From: UBA3537 sp965662485 | GTDB taxonomy: Bacteria > Bacteroidota > Bacteroidia > Flavobacteriales > Flavobacteriaceae | NCBI GenBank assembly: GCA_965662485.1 | Contig: CBFIIL010000018.1 | Span: forward strand, 1 to 31,700 | Length of the DNA stretch: 31,700 nt | Direction: 5' to 3' | Shown here: piece after piece, positions 1-8,193 of the stretch | Numbering within the stretch: the first letter of the stretch is position 1 | Layout of the letters: each line of letters opens with the position of its first letter | Translations under genes and position numbers: made by a program | Notes under the pieces: model-generated | The model's database searches: none | The model's input: the letters and a program-made list of their open reading frames with translations, nothing else | Told to the model about the DNA's origin: nothing

Positions 1-1004
1 ATACAGGGGGCACCATTGGCATGGTAAAGGCGGCCCATTCGGAATCACTTCAGGCATTTGACTTTCAAAATTTATTGAAAAATATTCCTGAACTCCAGCT
101 TCTAAACTGCGAGATTGATACCATTTCTTTTGAAATTCCACTTGATTCCTCAAATATGAATCCAGCGCATTGGGTGACTTTAGCAGAAATTATTGAAAAA
201 CACTATGATACACACCATGGATTCGTAGTACTTCACGGCAGTGACACCATGAGCTATTCTGCATCGGCGCTTAGTTTTATGCTCGAGAATTTAAATAAAC
301 CAGTGATTTTTACAGGGTCGCAACTTCCTATTGGCGATTTGAGAACCGATGCTAAAGAAAACCTCATTACTTCAATACAATTAGCAAGTTTACGGCAGAA
401 TAATACAGCAGTTATTAAAGAAGTTGGCTTGTATTTTGAGTACAAATTATATAGAGGAAATAGAACTACAAAAATCAATGCCGACCATTTTGAGGCGTTT
501 ACTTCTAGTAATTTCCCACCTTTGGTAACATCTGGAGTTCAACTACAAGTACAATATAATTTGTTACAAAAGAATTTTACTCATAATCAATTGAGGGTTC
601 ACAAATCATTCGACACAAATGTTGTCATTATTAAGCTATTTCCAGGCATTCAGCCTTCTATATTAAACGCTATTTTTGAAGCTCCAAATCTAAAAGGGAT
701 TATTTTGGAAACCTACGGATCTGGGAATGCAACAACAGAAAGCTGGTTCTTAAAGTTGTTAAAAGCAGCCATTTCAAAAGGGATTTATATTGTCAATGTT
801 ACGCAATGTTCTGGGGGGATGGTGCATATGGGGCATTATGAAACCAGCAAAAAAATACGTGAATTAGGAATTATTTCTGCTAAGGATATGACAACTGAAG
901 CAGCAATTACAAAACTAATGTACCTTCTTGGAAAGGGCATCTCAAAAAGCACTTTTCAAGTTGTTTTTGAAACTTCAATTCGAGGGGAGTTAACGGAAAA
1001 TTAA
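1..1004 (+). CDS. ansA: Type I (cytoplasmic-type) L-asparaginase, 5'-truncated by the window edge
   Basis: Hydrolyses L-asparagine to aspartate and ammonia. The first ATG in frame is at 21, but the frame is open to the window edge. Codons 3-23 read TGGTIGM, the family's first catalytic-threonine motif, which lies close to the N-terminus, so the true start is a short way outside the window. The second catalytic motif appears as HGSDTM (usually HGTDT), followed by the conserved helix that carries SFMLENL. The visible 333 residues fit a family of about 340. There is no sign of a signal peptide in the visible part, but the extreme N-terminus is missing, so the cytoplasmic type rests on sequence character. 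A tRNA gene follows 66 bases downstream with no clear terminator between. Family is secure; substrate preference for Asn over Gln is inferred. Confidence 0.93.
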   Translation, partial: TGGTIGMVKAAHSESLQAFDFQNLLKNIPELQLLNCEIDTISFEIPLDSSNMNPAHWVTLAEIIEKHYDTHHGFVVLHGSDTMSYSASALSFMLENLNKPVIFTGSQLPIGDLRTDAKENLITSIQLASLRQNNTAVIKEVGLYFEYKLYRGNRTTKINADHFEAFTSSNFPPLVTSGVQLQVQYNLLQKNFTHNQLRVHKSFDTNVVIIKLFPGIQPSILNAIFEAPNLKGIILETYGSGNATTESWFLKLLKAAISKGIYIVNVTQCSGGMVHMGHYETSKKIRELGIISAKDMTTEAAITKLMYLLGKGISKSTFQVVFETSIRGELTEN

Positions 1005-1070
1005 GAGCTATTTTCTTTCACAATTAAACAATTTTTTATTTATTTGAATTCTTTTTAATAAAAAGTAACT

Positions 1071-1158
1071 AGAGAGGTGGCCGAGTGGTCGAAGGCGCAC
1101 GCCTGGAAAGTGTGTATACGCCAAAAGCGTATCGAGGGTTCGAATCCCTTCCTCTCTG
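1071..1158 (+). tRNA. tRNA-Ser (anticodon GGA)
   Basis: An 88-base class II tRNA. The acceptor stem pairs 1071-1077 (AGAGAGG) with 1151-1157 (CCTCTCT), with discriminator G1158. The anticodon stem pairs 1098-1102 (CACGC) with 1110-1114 (GTGTG). The seven-base loop CTGGAAA puts anticodon GGA at 1105-1107, reading UCC and UCU. A long variable arm, typical of tRNA-Ser, is followed by a T-arm with GGTTCGAATCC. The 3' CCA is not encoded, so it must be added after transcription. It closely resembles the well-known bacterial tRNA-Ser(GGA) sequence. Confidence 0.96.
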
Positions 1159-1172
1159 CTGATTTTTGATTT

Positions 1173-1319
1173 ATGTTACTAAAGCTCAAATATTTTGGTC
1201 TTTCAATTACCTTATTTGCAATTCTTTTTAAGCTCATGTCTTGGCAGTTTGCAGAAGTTCTTCTAATTGTGGGCATAAGTTCTTTAGGGGCTTACTTCTT
1301 GATTAAAGTTTTTAAGTAA
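1173..1319 (+). CDS. Small 48-residue two-helix membrane protein
   Basis: An open frame of 48 codons begins 14 bases after the tRNA; an in-frame TGA at 1167-1169 fixes ATG 1173 as the first start. The product is almost entirely hydrophobic: one predicted helix at residues 5-23, a short turn with MSWQFAE, and a second helix at 26-45, ending in KVFK. The sequence around LFKLMSWQFAEVLLIVG resembles the N-terminal helical hairpin of the gliding-motility protein GldL and similar short Flavobacteria membrane proteins (typical pattern K-h-M-H-W-P-G-A). That comparison is from memory and is a family-level resemblance only. I infer no function. Coding status is supported by composition and clean helix boundaries, not by homology search. 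Confidence 0.6.
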   Translation: MLLKLKYFGLSITLFAILFKLMSWQFAEVLLIVGISSLGAYFLIKVFK

Positions 1320-1423
1320 TTCGATTACCTCCTTTTAATTTTCTTATAATTTGATGCTAAATGACTGTTTTTCAGGGGTTTTTTTACTCTGTTAAGTGTT
1401 AATTTTTTGTACAGTTTAATTTT

Positions 1424-1431
1424 TATTTTTG
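1424..1431 (+). promoter_or_regulatory. Candidate -7 element (TATTTTTG) for the ExbB/ExbD operon
   Basis: Matches the Bacteroidetes primary sigma -7 consensus TAnnTTTG exactly. The nearest upstream TTTG is at 1406-1409, only 14 bases away, shorter than the usual spacing of about 18-20, so the -33 half is weak. It would give a leader of roughly 65 bases before ATG 1504. The rest of 1320-1503 is T-rich DNA in which I see no other feature. Confidence 0.45.
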
Positions 1432-1503
1432 TAGTGTATTTTTTTTTATATCTTTAGCAACCTATAAACAATATAAATATTTATAAATTTTAAGAATAGA
1501 ACA

Positions 1504-2280
1504 ATGAAAAAATTATTTCCAATTCTAGCAATCGCTCTAACGATGGCATTCGGGTCTGTAAATGCAAGTACAAACACGAACGTGAACACCACAGTAACCA
1601 CAATTGTCAGCCCAGTACAGGATGATGCCGCTGGAGAAGAAGTGGAGTCATTAGGATTTCATCAAGAACTAAAAAAGCGTTTTATTGAGGGTGGACCTGG
1701 GTTCATGGGTATCGTTTTATTATGTCTTATTTTAGGATTAGCCATTGCTATTGAAAGAATTATCTTCTTAAATCTTTCAACAACAAACTCAAAAAAATTA
1801 ACTGAAGACGTTGAAGAAGCGCTCGCTTCTGGAGGCGTAGAAGCAGCAAAGGAAGTGTGTAGAAATACAAAGGGACCTATTGCTTCGATCTTTTACCAAG
1901 GTCTTGACCGTGCCAATGAAGATCTAGATGCTGCCGAAAAAGCAGTAGTAGCATATGGTGGAGTGCAAATGGGGCAATTAGAAAAGAATGTATCTTGGAT
2001 TTCTCTTTTTATCGCTTTAGCACCAATGCTTGGTTTCATGGGAACAGTAATTGGAATGATTCAAGCTTTCGATAAAATTGAAGCTGCTGGAGATATGCAA
2101 CCTTCACTTGTTGCAGGGGGTATTAAAGTAGCCCTACTAACTACAGTATTTGGTCTGATTGTTGCAATTATCTTACAAATTTTTTACAACTATATTATTG
2201 CAAAAATTGACAGCATTGTAAATAACATGGAAGATGCTTCAATCTCATTGATGGATATCCTTGTAAAAAATAAAAAATAA
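1504..2280 (+). CDS. exbB: MotA/TolQ/ExbB-family proton channel subunit
   Basis: Inner-membrane channel subunit that, with ExbD, couples the proton gradient to TonB-dependent (or Tol-like) outer-membrane work. The 258-residue product starts with a signal-like segment (residues 1-21), then a polar linker and three further helices: about 66-89, 164-188 and 208-234. The second and third carry the family's proton-pathway region (GFMGTVIGMIQAF; VALLTTVFGLIVAIILQ). A cytoplasmic domain lies between the first and second of these. It heads a four-gene run with two ExbD proteins. No tonB is visible in the window, so the partner is elsewhere or the complex does another job. ExbB versus TolQ cannot be separated from sequence alone. 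Confidence 0.88.
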   Translation: MKKLFPILAIALTMAFGSVNASTNTNVNTTVTTIVSPVQDDAAGEEVESLGFHQELKKRFIEGGPGFMGIVLLCLILGLAIAIERIIFLNLSTTNSKKLTEDVEEALASGGVEAAKEVCRNTKGPIASIFYQGLDRANEDLDAAEKAVVAYGGVQMGQLEKNVSWISLFIALAPMLGFMGTVIGMIQAFDKIEAAGDMQPSLVAGGIKVALLTTVFGLIVAIILQIFYNYIIAKIDSIVNNMEDASISLMDILVKNKK

Positions 2281-2311
2281 TACTTCTTAACTCAAACTAA
2301 ATCAAATAATT

Positions 2312-2752
2312 ATGGATTTACAAAAATTATTAAAGATTATAGCTGCAGTTGTAGGAGTCCTTTCAATAGTTTTTCTTGTAAGCATCATTTCTACCGGAGA
2401 CGATGCCATTAAAGCTGGAGAAAGTGCGTCAAGTGTTAATACATTTATGTATGTAGCTTATTTTATCTTGGCGGTTGCAGTCCTGGCTGTAGTTCTTTTT
2501 ACAGTGCTCAACTTTGTATCTAATGCAGCAGGATTAAAAAATACTTTAGTGACGGTGGGTGCTTTCTTAGTTCTTGCTTTGATATGCTATTTTGTTTTAG
2601 CTTCAGGAACGGAAACCGTTTTAAAAGATGGCTCAATTCTAACAGAAGGGCAGTCTAAACTTGTTGGTGCTGGACTTTACTTGTTCTATGCACTGGCTAT
2701 TGTAGCAGGAGGAACAATGTTAGGATTTGGAATCAAAAAAATGTTGAAATAA
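2312..2752 (+). CDS. Four-helix inner-membrane protein of the ExbB–ExbD operon, function unknown
   Basis: A 146-residue protein with four predicted transmembrane helices, at about residues 6-27, 44-69, 77-97 and 117-142. The only sizeable polar loops are residues 28-43 (TGDDAIKAGE) and 98-116 (SGTETVLKDG). I recognise no catalytic motif. It sits 31 bases after exbB, and only one base separates its stop from the next ATG (2754), so translation with exbD is very likely coupled. A similar four-helix protein is commonly found at this position in Flavobacteria ExbB–ExbD clusters (recollection, not searched). An accessory or assembly subunit of the proton-channel complex is my inference. Confidence 0.72.
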   Translation: MDLQKLLKIIAAVVGVLSIVFLVSIISTGDDAIKAGESASSVNTFMYVAYFILAVAVLAVVLFTVLNFVSNAAGLKNTLVTVGAFLVLALICYFVLASGTETVLKDGSILTEGQSKLVGAGLYLFYALAIVAGGTMLGFGIKKMLK

Positions 2753-2753
2753 T

Positions 2754-3356
2754 ATGGCCAAACGATCTGCACCAGAAGTTAATGCAGGCTCTATGGCCGA
2801 CATTGCCTTCCTACTGTTAATATTTTTCTTGGTGACAACAACCATTGAAAAAGATTCGGGGATTAACCGAAAGCTTCCTCCAATGGAAGAAATTGAACCA
2901 CCTATCATTAAGCAGAAAAATATTTTTACAGTATTACTCAACGGAAAAGATCAATTGCTAGTGGAAGATGAACTCATGGAAATAGCCGATTTGCGTGCTG
3001 CTGCCGTAGAGTTCTTGGATAACAATGGTGATAAAACTTGCGATTATTGCCAAGGAAAAAAAGATCCATCCTCATCTGATAATCCCGACAAAGCAATTAT
3101 ATCTTTGAAGAACGAACGTGAAACATCATATGCTGCATACATTTCTGTACAAAATGAATTGGTAGCCGCATATAATGTTTTAAGAAATAGACGTGCATTA
3201 GAACTAGGTCCTTCAAAAGGATTTCGAGATATGAACTTTGTAGAAATGCAAAAAAACTACAAAGACGCACGATTTATTGGGAATAAAGAAAAACTCAAAG
3301 CTGTGATTGATCAAATCAAACTAGAGTTTCCACAAAAACTCTCTGAAGTTCAGTAG
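2754..3356 (+). CDS. exbD: ExbD/TolR-family protein with an extended, CxxC-bearing periplasmic domain
   Basis: The single N-terminal helix (residues about 14-32, MADIAFLLLIFFLVTTT) holds the conserved membrane aspartate D16 that carries protons in this family. The rest should be periplasmic. At 200 residues it is longer than a typical ExbD of about 140. The extra length contains a CDYC motif at residues 96-99, a Ser/Asp-rich stretch (about 105-112) and a basic helical region (about 120-150). A CxxC in the periplasm suggests a disulfide or a metal site, but no thiol enzyme is nearby. It pairs with the following shorter ExbD, as is usual in Bacteroidetes, where two ExbD paralogues sit in tandem. 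Confidence 0.87.
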   Translation: MAKRSAPEVNAGSMADIAFLLLIFFLVTTTIEKDSGINRKLPPMEEIEPPIIKQKNIFTVLLNGKDQLLVEDELMEIADLRAAAVEFLDNNGDKTCDYCQGKKDPSSSDNPDKAIISLKNERETSYAAYISVQNELVAAYNVLRNRRALELGPSKGFRDMNFVEMQKNYKDARFIGNKEKLKAVIDQIKLEFPQKLSEVQ

Positions 3357-3381
3357 TTTAATTATTTAAAAGAAAACAAAA

Positions 3382-3861
3382 ATGTCAAAATTTAAAAAGA
3401 AAAAAGACGGAGGGCTTCCTGCTATATCCACAGCCTCTTTGCCAGATATTGTATTTATGTTATTGTTCTTTTTTATGGTTGCTACCGTTATGAGAGAAAA
3501 TTCATTGAAAATACAAAACTCATTACCAGTTGCAAATCAAGTTGAAAAACTTGATAAGAAAAACCCTGTAAGTTATATTTATATGGGAAAACCAAGCTCT
3601 GGTTATGAAAAATTTGGAAGCGAAGCAAGGATTCAACTGAACGATCAATTTGCATCACTTACGGATGTGAGTGCATTTATCAGTTCAGAAAGGGCTGCGC
3701 TACGTGAAGAATTGATTCCGTTTTTAACTGTAGCTCTAAAAGTAGATAGAGAAGCCAATATGGGCATCGTTGGTGATGTTAAACAAGAGCTAAGAAAAGT
3801 TAACGCATTGAAAATCAACTACACAACGGGGGTTGGAGATGTAACCACAAATATGAATTAA
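3382..3861 (+). CDS. exbD: Second ExbD/TolR-family protein
   Basis: A 159-residue paralogue of the preceding gene. A lysine-rich cytoplasmic N-terminus (SKFKKKKDGG) leads into one helix (about residues 20-37), with the conserved aspartate at D22 in LPDIVFMLLFFFM. A periplasmic domain follows and ends in VNALKINYTTG, resembling the C-terminal strand region of ExbD. It lacks the CxxC insert of its neighbour. The gap to the preceding gene is 25 bases, and the operon ends at the hairpin 30 bases downstream. Two different ExbD chains beside one ExbB suggest a hetero-ExbD complex. Confidence 0.87.
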   Translation: MSKFKKKKDGGLPAISTASLPDIVFMLLFFFMVATVMRENSLKIQNSLPVANQVEKLDKKNPVSYIYMGKPSSGYEKFGSEARIQLNDQFASLTDVSAFISSERAALREELIPFLTVALKVDREANMGIVGDVKQELRKVNALKINYTTGVGDVTTNMN

Positions 3862-3890
3862 TTTTTTTTAAGTATTCTATTCAAATACAG

Positions 3891-3918
3891 AGGCATTCAA
3901 ATTTGAATGCCTTTTTTT
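3891..3918 (+). terminator. Perfect-hairpin intrinsic terminator of the ExbB–ExbD operon
   Basis: The 22-base perfect inverted repeat AGGCATTCAAA/TTTGAATGCCT at 3891-3912 is followed directly by a run of T (3912-3918), a textbook rho-independent terminator. It lies 30 bases after the second exbD stop codon. Confidence 0.88.
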
Positions 3919-3948
3919 GTACATTTAATCTTTGCAAAATTTTTCATT

Positions 3949-4629
3949 ATGAAAAACATCATTATTGTTATTATTTTTCTACTACAATTTGTAGGCGTTA
4001 TGGCTCAAAATTCAACAGAAAATTTTGATTCAAACTATCGGGAAGATCAATTTTATTTTGGTCTTACCTACAACAGTTTTACTAATACTCCAGAAAATTT
4101 TAATCAAACAGGGTTTTCACCAGGCCTTAAAGTTGGTTTTATTCGTGACTTCCCTATCAACCTTCAGCGTGACATTGCCATAGGTATTGGTTTAGGGTAT
4201 GCATTTAATAGCTATTCTGGAAACATCAAAATTTCTACTACTTCTTCAGATGTTTATAATTATGAAATTGTTTCTAATAATTCTTTTCAAAAGAATAGAT
4301 TTTCTCATCAATCTATTGAAATTCCAATTGAATTTCGTTGGCGAACTTCTACGGCAGAAACCTATAAATTTTGGAGAGTATATGCAGGATTTAAGGCTAG
4401 TTATATTTTTGCATCTTCATATGTTTATCAAAACGAAGAGGTGTCAGCTCAACTGAAAAATATTGACCTTAATAATTGGCAATATGGATTGACGTTAAGT
4501 TTGGGATACAATAACTGGAATGGGTTTGTTTATTATGGATTAAATCCTGTATTTAATGATGCTGCTATCAATCAAAACTCTCTGGATACCAAAAGTTTTA
4601 AAATTGGTTTGATGTTTTATTTCTTATAA
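3949..4629 (+). CDS. Small outer-membrane beta-barrel protein (PorT/porin-family-like)
   Basis: A 226-residue exported protein. Residues 1-20 form a signal peptide ending VMA|QN. The mature part alternates hydrophobic/aromatic and polar residues in strands separated by turns, and it ends in FKIGLMFYFL, with the C-terminal aromatic that is usual for outer-membrane barrels. I chose ATG 3949; an in-frame ATG at 3907 lies inside the terminator hairpin and would put 14 residues ahead of the signal peptide. The imperfect -7-like sequence TAATCTTTG just upstream suggests its own promoter. The fold resembles the PorT/OMP_b-brl family, but nothing shows that this is the secretion protein PorT itself. 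Its cargo or role is unknown. Confidence 0.75.
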   Translation: MKNIIIVIIFLLQFVGVMAQNSTENFDSNYREDQFYFGLTYNSFTNTPENFNQTGFSPGLKVGFIRDFPINLQRDIAIGIGLGYAFNSYSGNIKISTTSSDVYNYEIVSNNSFQKNRFSHQSIEIPIEFRWRTSTAETYKFWRVYAGFKASYIFASSYVYQNEEVSAQLKNIDLNNWQYGLTLSLGYNNWNGFVYYGLNPVFNDAAINQNSLDTKSFKIGLMFYFL

Positions 4630-4754
4630 ATAAAGAGAGTTTAACATTATTCGTTTAGCAATTATGTGTGAGTTGATATCAAAACAAATTATTGTTGAAC
4701 AGACTTACCTTTAAATTACGCATTTTTCCACATCGCTATTATCTTAAAATTTAG

Positions 4755-4762
4755 TAATTTTG
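4755..4762 (+). promoter_or_regulatory. Candidate -7 element (TAATTTTG) for ileS–dksA–lspA
   Basis: Exact TAnnTTTG match 18 bases before the ileS ATG, implying a very short leader of about 10-15 bases. No convincing TTTG -33 box is present, only a T-rich stretch near 4722-4728. Nothing else is recognised in 4630-4780. Confidence 0.5.
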
Positions 4763-4780
4763 CGGACTAATTGAGTAAAG

Positions 4781-7700
4781 ATGAGCGCATTATTTCCAGA
4801 GTACAAAGGATTAAACTTACCAAATGTAGCAGAAGAACTGCTAGATTACTGGAAAAAGCACCATGTTTTTGAGGAAAGTATCACTTCAAGGGATGGACAG
4901 ACGCCTTATGTTTTTTTTGAAGGCCCTCCATCTGCAAATGGGTTACCAGGCGTACATCATGTTTTGGCTCGAGCCATAAAAGATATTTTTCCAAGATACA
5001 AAACCATGAAAGGTTTTCAGGTTAAGCGAAAAGCGGGCTGGGATACACATGGCCTTCCTATTGAACTTGGCGTTGAAAAAGAGCTTGGAATCACTAAAGA
5101 AGACATTGGAAAAACCATTTCTGTTGAAGACTACAACGCTGCGTGTAGAAAAGCAGTTATGCGCTACACAGATGTTTGGAACGACCTTACCGAAAAAATG
5201 GGGTATTGGGTCAATATGGATGATCCCTATGTTACCTACGACTCAAAATATATGGAAAGTGTATGGTGGTTACTCAAACAGATTTACAATAAAAATTTAT
5301 TATATAAAGGCTATACAATACAACCATACTCGCCAAAGGCAGGAACTGGATTGAGCTCACATGAATTAAATCAACCCGGAACCTATCAAGATGTAACAGA
5401 TACTACTGTGGTGGCTCAGTTTAAAGCTGTTCAAGATTCTCTGCCAGAGTTTTTACAAAATGAAGGTGCAATTCACTTTTTGGCATGGACAACAACGCCT
5501 TGGACATTGCCAAGTAATACAGCACTCACCGTAGGTCCAAAAATTGAATATGTTCTTGTAAAAACTTTCAATCAATATACATTTGAACCTATTAATGTTA
5601 TTTTAGCAAAAGCATTAATTGGGAAACAATTTTCTGGAAAGTTTGCACAAGTTGAAACAATTCAAGAATTAGAGAACTACAAAAAAGCTGATAAAAATAT
5701 TCCATTTTTTGTTCAAAAATCATTTGTTGGTACTGATTTATTAGAAATAAAATATGAGCAACTGCTTCAATATGCTTTACCAAATGATAATCCAGAAAAT
5801 GCATTTCGAGTTATTGCAGGAGATTTTGTAACGACGGAAGATGGAACAGGAATTGTACATACTGCACCAACTTTTGGTGCCGATGATGCTATTGCTGCCA
5901 AACAAGCAACGCCGGAAGTTCCACCGCTTTTAGTAAAAGATGAAGATGACAACTTGGTGCCATTGGTCAATTTTCAAGGGCGTTTTCGAAAAGAAGTCTC
6001 TGACTTTGCAGGGCGTTATGTAAAAAATGAATATTATCCTGATGGCGAAGCACCAGAGAAATCTGTGGATATAGAACTAGCCATTAAACTTAAAATTGAA
6101 AATAAAGCCTTTAAGGTTGAAAAATACAAACACAGCTATCCAAACTGTTGGCGTACCGACAAGCCTATTTTGTACTATCCACTAGACTCATGGTTTATAA
6201 AAATTAGTGATGTTAAAGAGCGCATGTTTGAGCTTAATCAAAGCATAAATTGGAAGCCAAAAAGCACAGGAGAGGGACGTTTTGGAAATTGGCTTGCCAA
6301 TGCCAATGACTGGAACTTATCGCGGTCGCGCTACTGGGGTATTCCACTGCCGATTTGGCGTACAGAAGACGGAAAAGAGGAGATATGTATTGGTTCAGTT
6401 GAAGAATTAAAGTTTGAAATTCAAAAATCTGTTGCTGCAGGATTAATGACAAAAGATATTTATGAAGATTTTGTAGTTGGAGATTTTTCAGATGAAAATT
6501 ATTTAAAAATAGATTTACACAAAAATATTGTTGATGCTATTGTATTAGTTTCTTCAACAGGGAACCCTATGCATCGCGAAAGTGATCTTATTGACGTATG
6601 GTTTGACTCCGGAAGTATGCCATATGCACAATGGCATTATCCTTTTGAAAATAAAGAGCTTATTGATCAAAATAAGGCATTTCCAGCAGATTTTATTGCA
6701 GAAGGAGTAGACCAGACACGAGGATGGTTTTATACACTTCATGCCATTGGAACAATGGTTTTTGACTCTGTAGCCTACAAGAATGTAGTTTCCAACGGCT
6801 TAGTATTAGACAAAAATGGACAAAAAATGTCCAAACGTTTAGGAAATGCTACTGACCCTTTTGAGACTTTAGCCGCTTATGGGCCAGATGCCACACGTTG
6901 GTATATGATTAGTAATGCTAATCCTTGGGATAATTTAAAATTTGATATTGAAGGCATTGAGGAAGTGAAACGCAAGTTTTTTGGCACGTTGTACAACACC
7001 TATTCTTTCTTTACACTTTATGCAAATATTGATAAATTCAATTATTCTGAGGCTGATATTAATTTGGGAAAACGACCAGAAATTGACCGTTGGATTCTAT
7101 CTGAGCTTAATACATTAATTACAAAAGTAGATGATTATTATGCTGATTATGAACCCACTAAGGCTGCAAGAGTCATTTCAGAATTCACACAAGAGTTGTT
7201 GAGTAATTGGTATGTACGCTTGAGCAGAAGGAGATTTTGGAAAGGGGATTATCAACCCGATAAAATTTCAGCATACCAAACGTTGTACACCTGTATGCTA
7301 ACCATTGCAAAACTTGGCGCACCCATTGCACCATTTTTTATGGATCGACTTTATCTAGATCTTGTAAAACATACTAAAAAAGAACCATACAAAAGTGTTC
7401 ACTTAGCAGAATTTCCCAAAGCCAACCCAGAGCTGATTGATAAAGCATTGGAACATAAAATGGCACAAGCACAATTAATTTCTTCTTTGGTGCTATCGCT
7501 TAGAGCTAAAGAAAAAATAAAAGTACGACAGCCACTGCAAAAAATTATGATTCCAGTTTCATCACCAGAACAAAAAGAAGAAATTTTGGCCATATCAGAT
7601 CTTGTTAAACACGAGGTGAATGTGAAAGAAATTGAACTTTTGGAAGATGCTTCAGATATTTTAGTAAAACAGATTAAACCAAATTTTAAGGTGTTGGGGC

Positions 7701-8188
7701 CAAGATTTGGAAAGGATATGAGGTTTGTAGCTACAGCAATTCAGAAGCTTGATGCTAATGGTATAAAAGAAATTGAAAAACAAGGAAGTTTGGACATTGA
7801 AATTAATGGAAAAATTAGTACATTGACCCTCGATGATGTAGAAATTACATCACAAGATATTGAAGGATGGCTAGTGGCCAATCAAGGCGCAATGACTGTG
7901 GCATTGGATGTTACCATTTCGGAGTCATTAAGGGAAGAAGGGATTGCTCGCGAACTTGTGAATCGCATTCAAAATTTAAGAAAAGATTCAGGATTTGAAG
8001 TAACAGACAACATTGATGTTTTTCTTCTGCACCACAAAAATATGCACAAAGCTATTCAAAATAATTTAGATTATATAAAATTAGAAACTTTAACAAAAAC
8101 ATTACATGAAGTAAATCAACTTGACAAGGGAATTGAAATAAATTTTGATGATATTTCCACCAAGTTATTTATTCAGCAACACTCATAA
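4781..8188 (+). CDS. ileS: Isoleucyl-tRNA synthetase with a GVHH signature
   Basis: Charges tRNA-Ile with isoleucine in the cytoplasm. The 1135 residues include WDTHGLPIE (87-95), the CP1 editing domain with TTTPWTLPSNTAL and GTGIVHTAPTFGADD, the KMSKR loop at 682-686, and an anticodon-binding region with WYVRLSRRRFW. The length and the GPPSANGLP context fit the eukaryote-like IleRS2 type. The class I HxGH signature is replaced: residues 57-60 read GVHH, with His and Gly exchanged. Similar PG-I-HH sequences occur in other Bacteroidetes synthetases, so this is a lineage trait and not damage. Published work links the GXHH swap in IleRS2 enzymes to very strong mupirocin resistance. First gene of an operon; the next gene begins 5 bases after its stop. 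Confidence 0.97.
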   Translation: MSALFPEYKGLNLPNVAEELLDYWKKHHVFEESITSRDGQTPYVFFEGPPSANGLPGVHHVLARAIKDIFPRYKTMKGFQVKRKAGWDTHGLPIELGVEKELGITKEDIGKTISVEDYNAACRKAVMRYTDVWNDLTEKMGYWVNMDDPYVTYDSKYMESVWWLLKQIYNKNLLYKGYTIQPYSPKAGTGLSSHELNQPGTYQDVTDTTVVAQFKAVQDSLPEFLQNEGAIHFLAWTTTPWTLPSNTALTVGPKIEYVLVKTFNQYTFEPINVILAKALIGKQFSGKFAQVETIQELENYKKADKNIPFFVQKSFVGTDLLEIKYEQLLQYALPNDNPENAFRVIAGDFVTTEDGTGIVHTAPTFGADDAIAAKQATPEVPPLLVKDEDDNLVPLVNFQGRFRKEVSDFAGRYVKNEYYPDGEAPEKSVDIELAIKLKIENKAFKVEKYKHSYPNCWRTDKPILYYPLDSWFIKISDVKERMFELNQSINWKPKSTGEGRFGNWLANANDWNLSRSRYWGIPLPIWRTEDGKEEICIGSVEELKFEIQKSVAAGLMTKDIYEDFVVGDFSDENYLKIDLHKNIVDAIVLVSSTGNPMHRESDLIDVWFDSGSMPYAQWHYPFENKELIDQNKAFPADFIAEGVDQTRGWFYTLHAIGTMVFDSVAYKNVVSNGLVLDKNGQKMSKRLGNATDPFETLAAYGPDATRWYMISNANPWDNLKFDIEGIEEVKRKFFGTLYNTYSFFTLYANIDKFNYSEADINLGKRPEIDRWILSELNTLITKVDDYYADYEPTKAARVISEFTQELLSNWYVRLSRRRFWKGDYQPDKISAYQTLYTCMLTIAKLGAPIAPFFMDRLYLDLVKHTKKEPYKSVHLAEFPKANPELIDKALEHKMAQAQLISSLVLSLRAKEKIKVRQPLQKIMIPVSSPEQKEEILAISDLVKHEVNVKEIELLEDASDILVKQIKPNFKVLGPRFGKDMRFVATAIQKLDANGIKEIEKQGSLDIEINGKISTLTLDDVEITSQDIEGWLVANQGAMTVALDVTISESLREEGIARELVNRIQNLRKDSGFEVTDNIDVFLLHHKNMHKAIQNNLDYIKLETLTKTLHEVNQLDKGIEINFDDISTKLFIQQHS

Positions 8189-8193
8189 AAACG

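Noticed and set aside
1055..1276. Minus-strand open frame of 73 codons over the tRNA
   Set aside because: It runs through tRNA-Ser and the small + strand gene; a chance frame with no coding features.
3907..3948. Longer start (ATG 3907) for the outer-membrane barrel gene
   Set aside because: The ATG lies in the stem of the terminator hairpin and would place 14 residues before a good signal peptide that starts at 3949.
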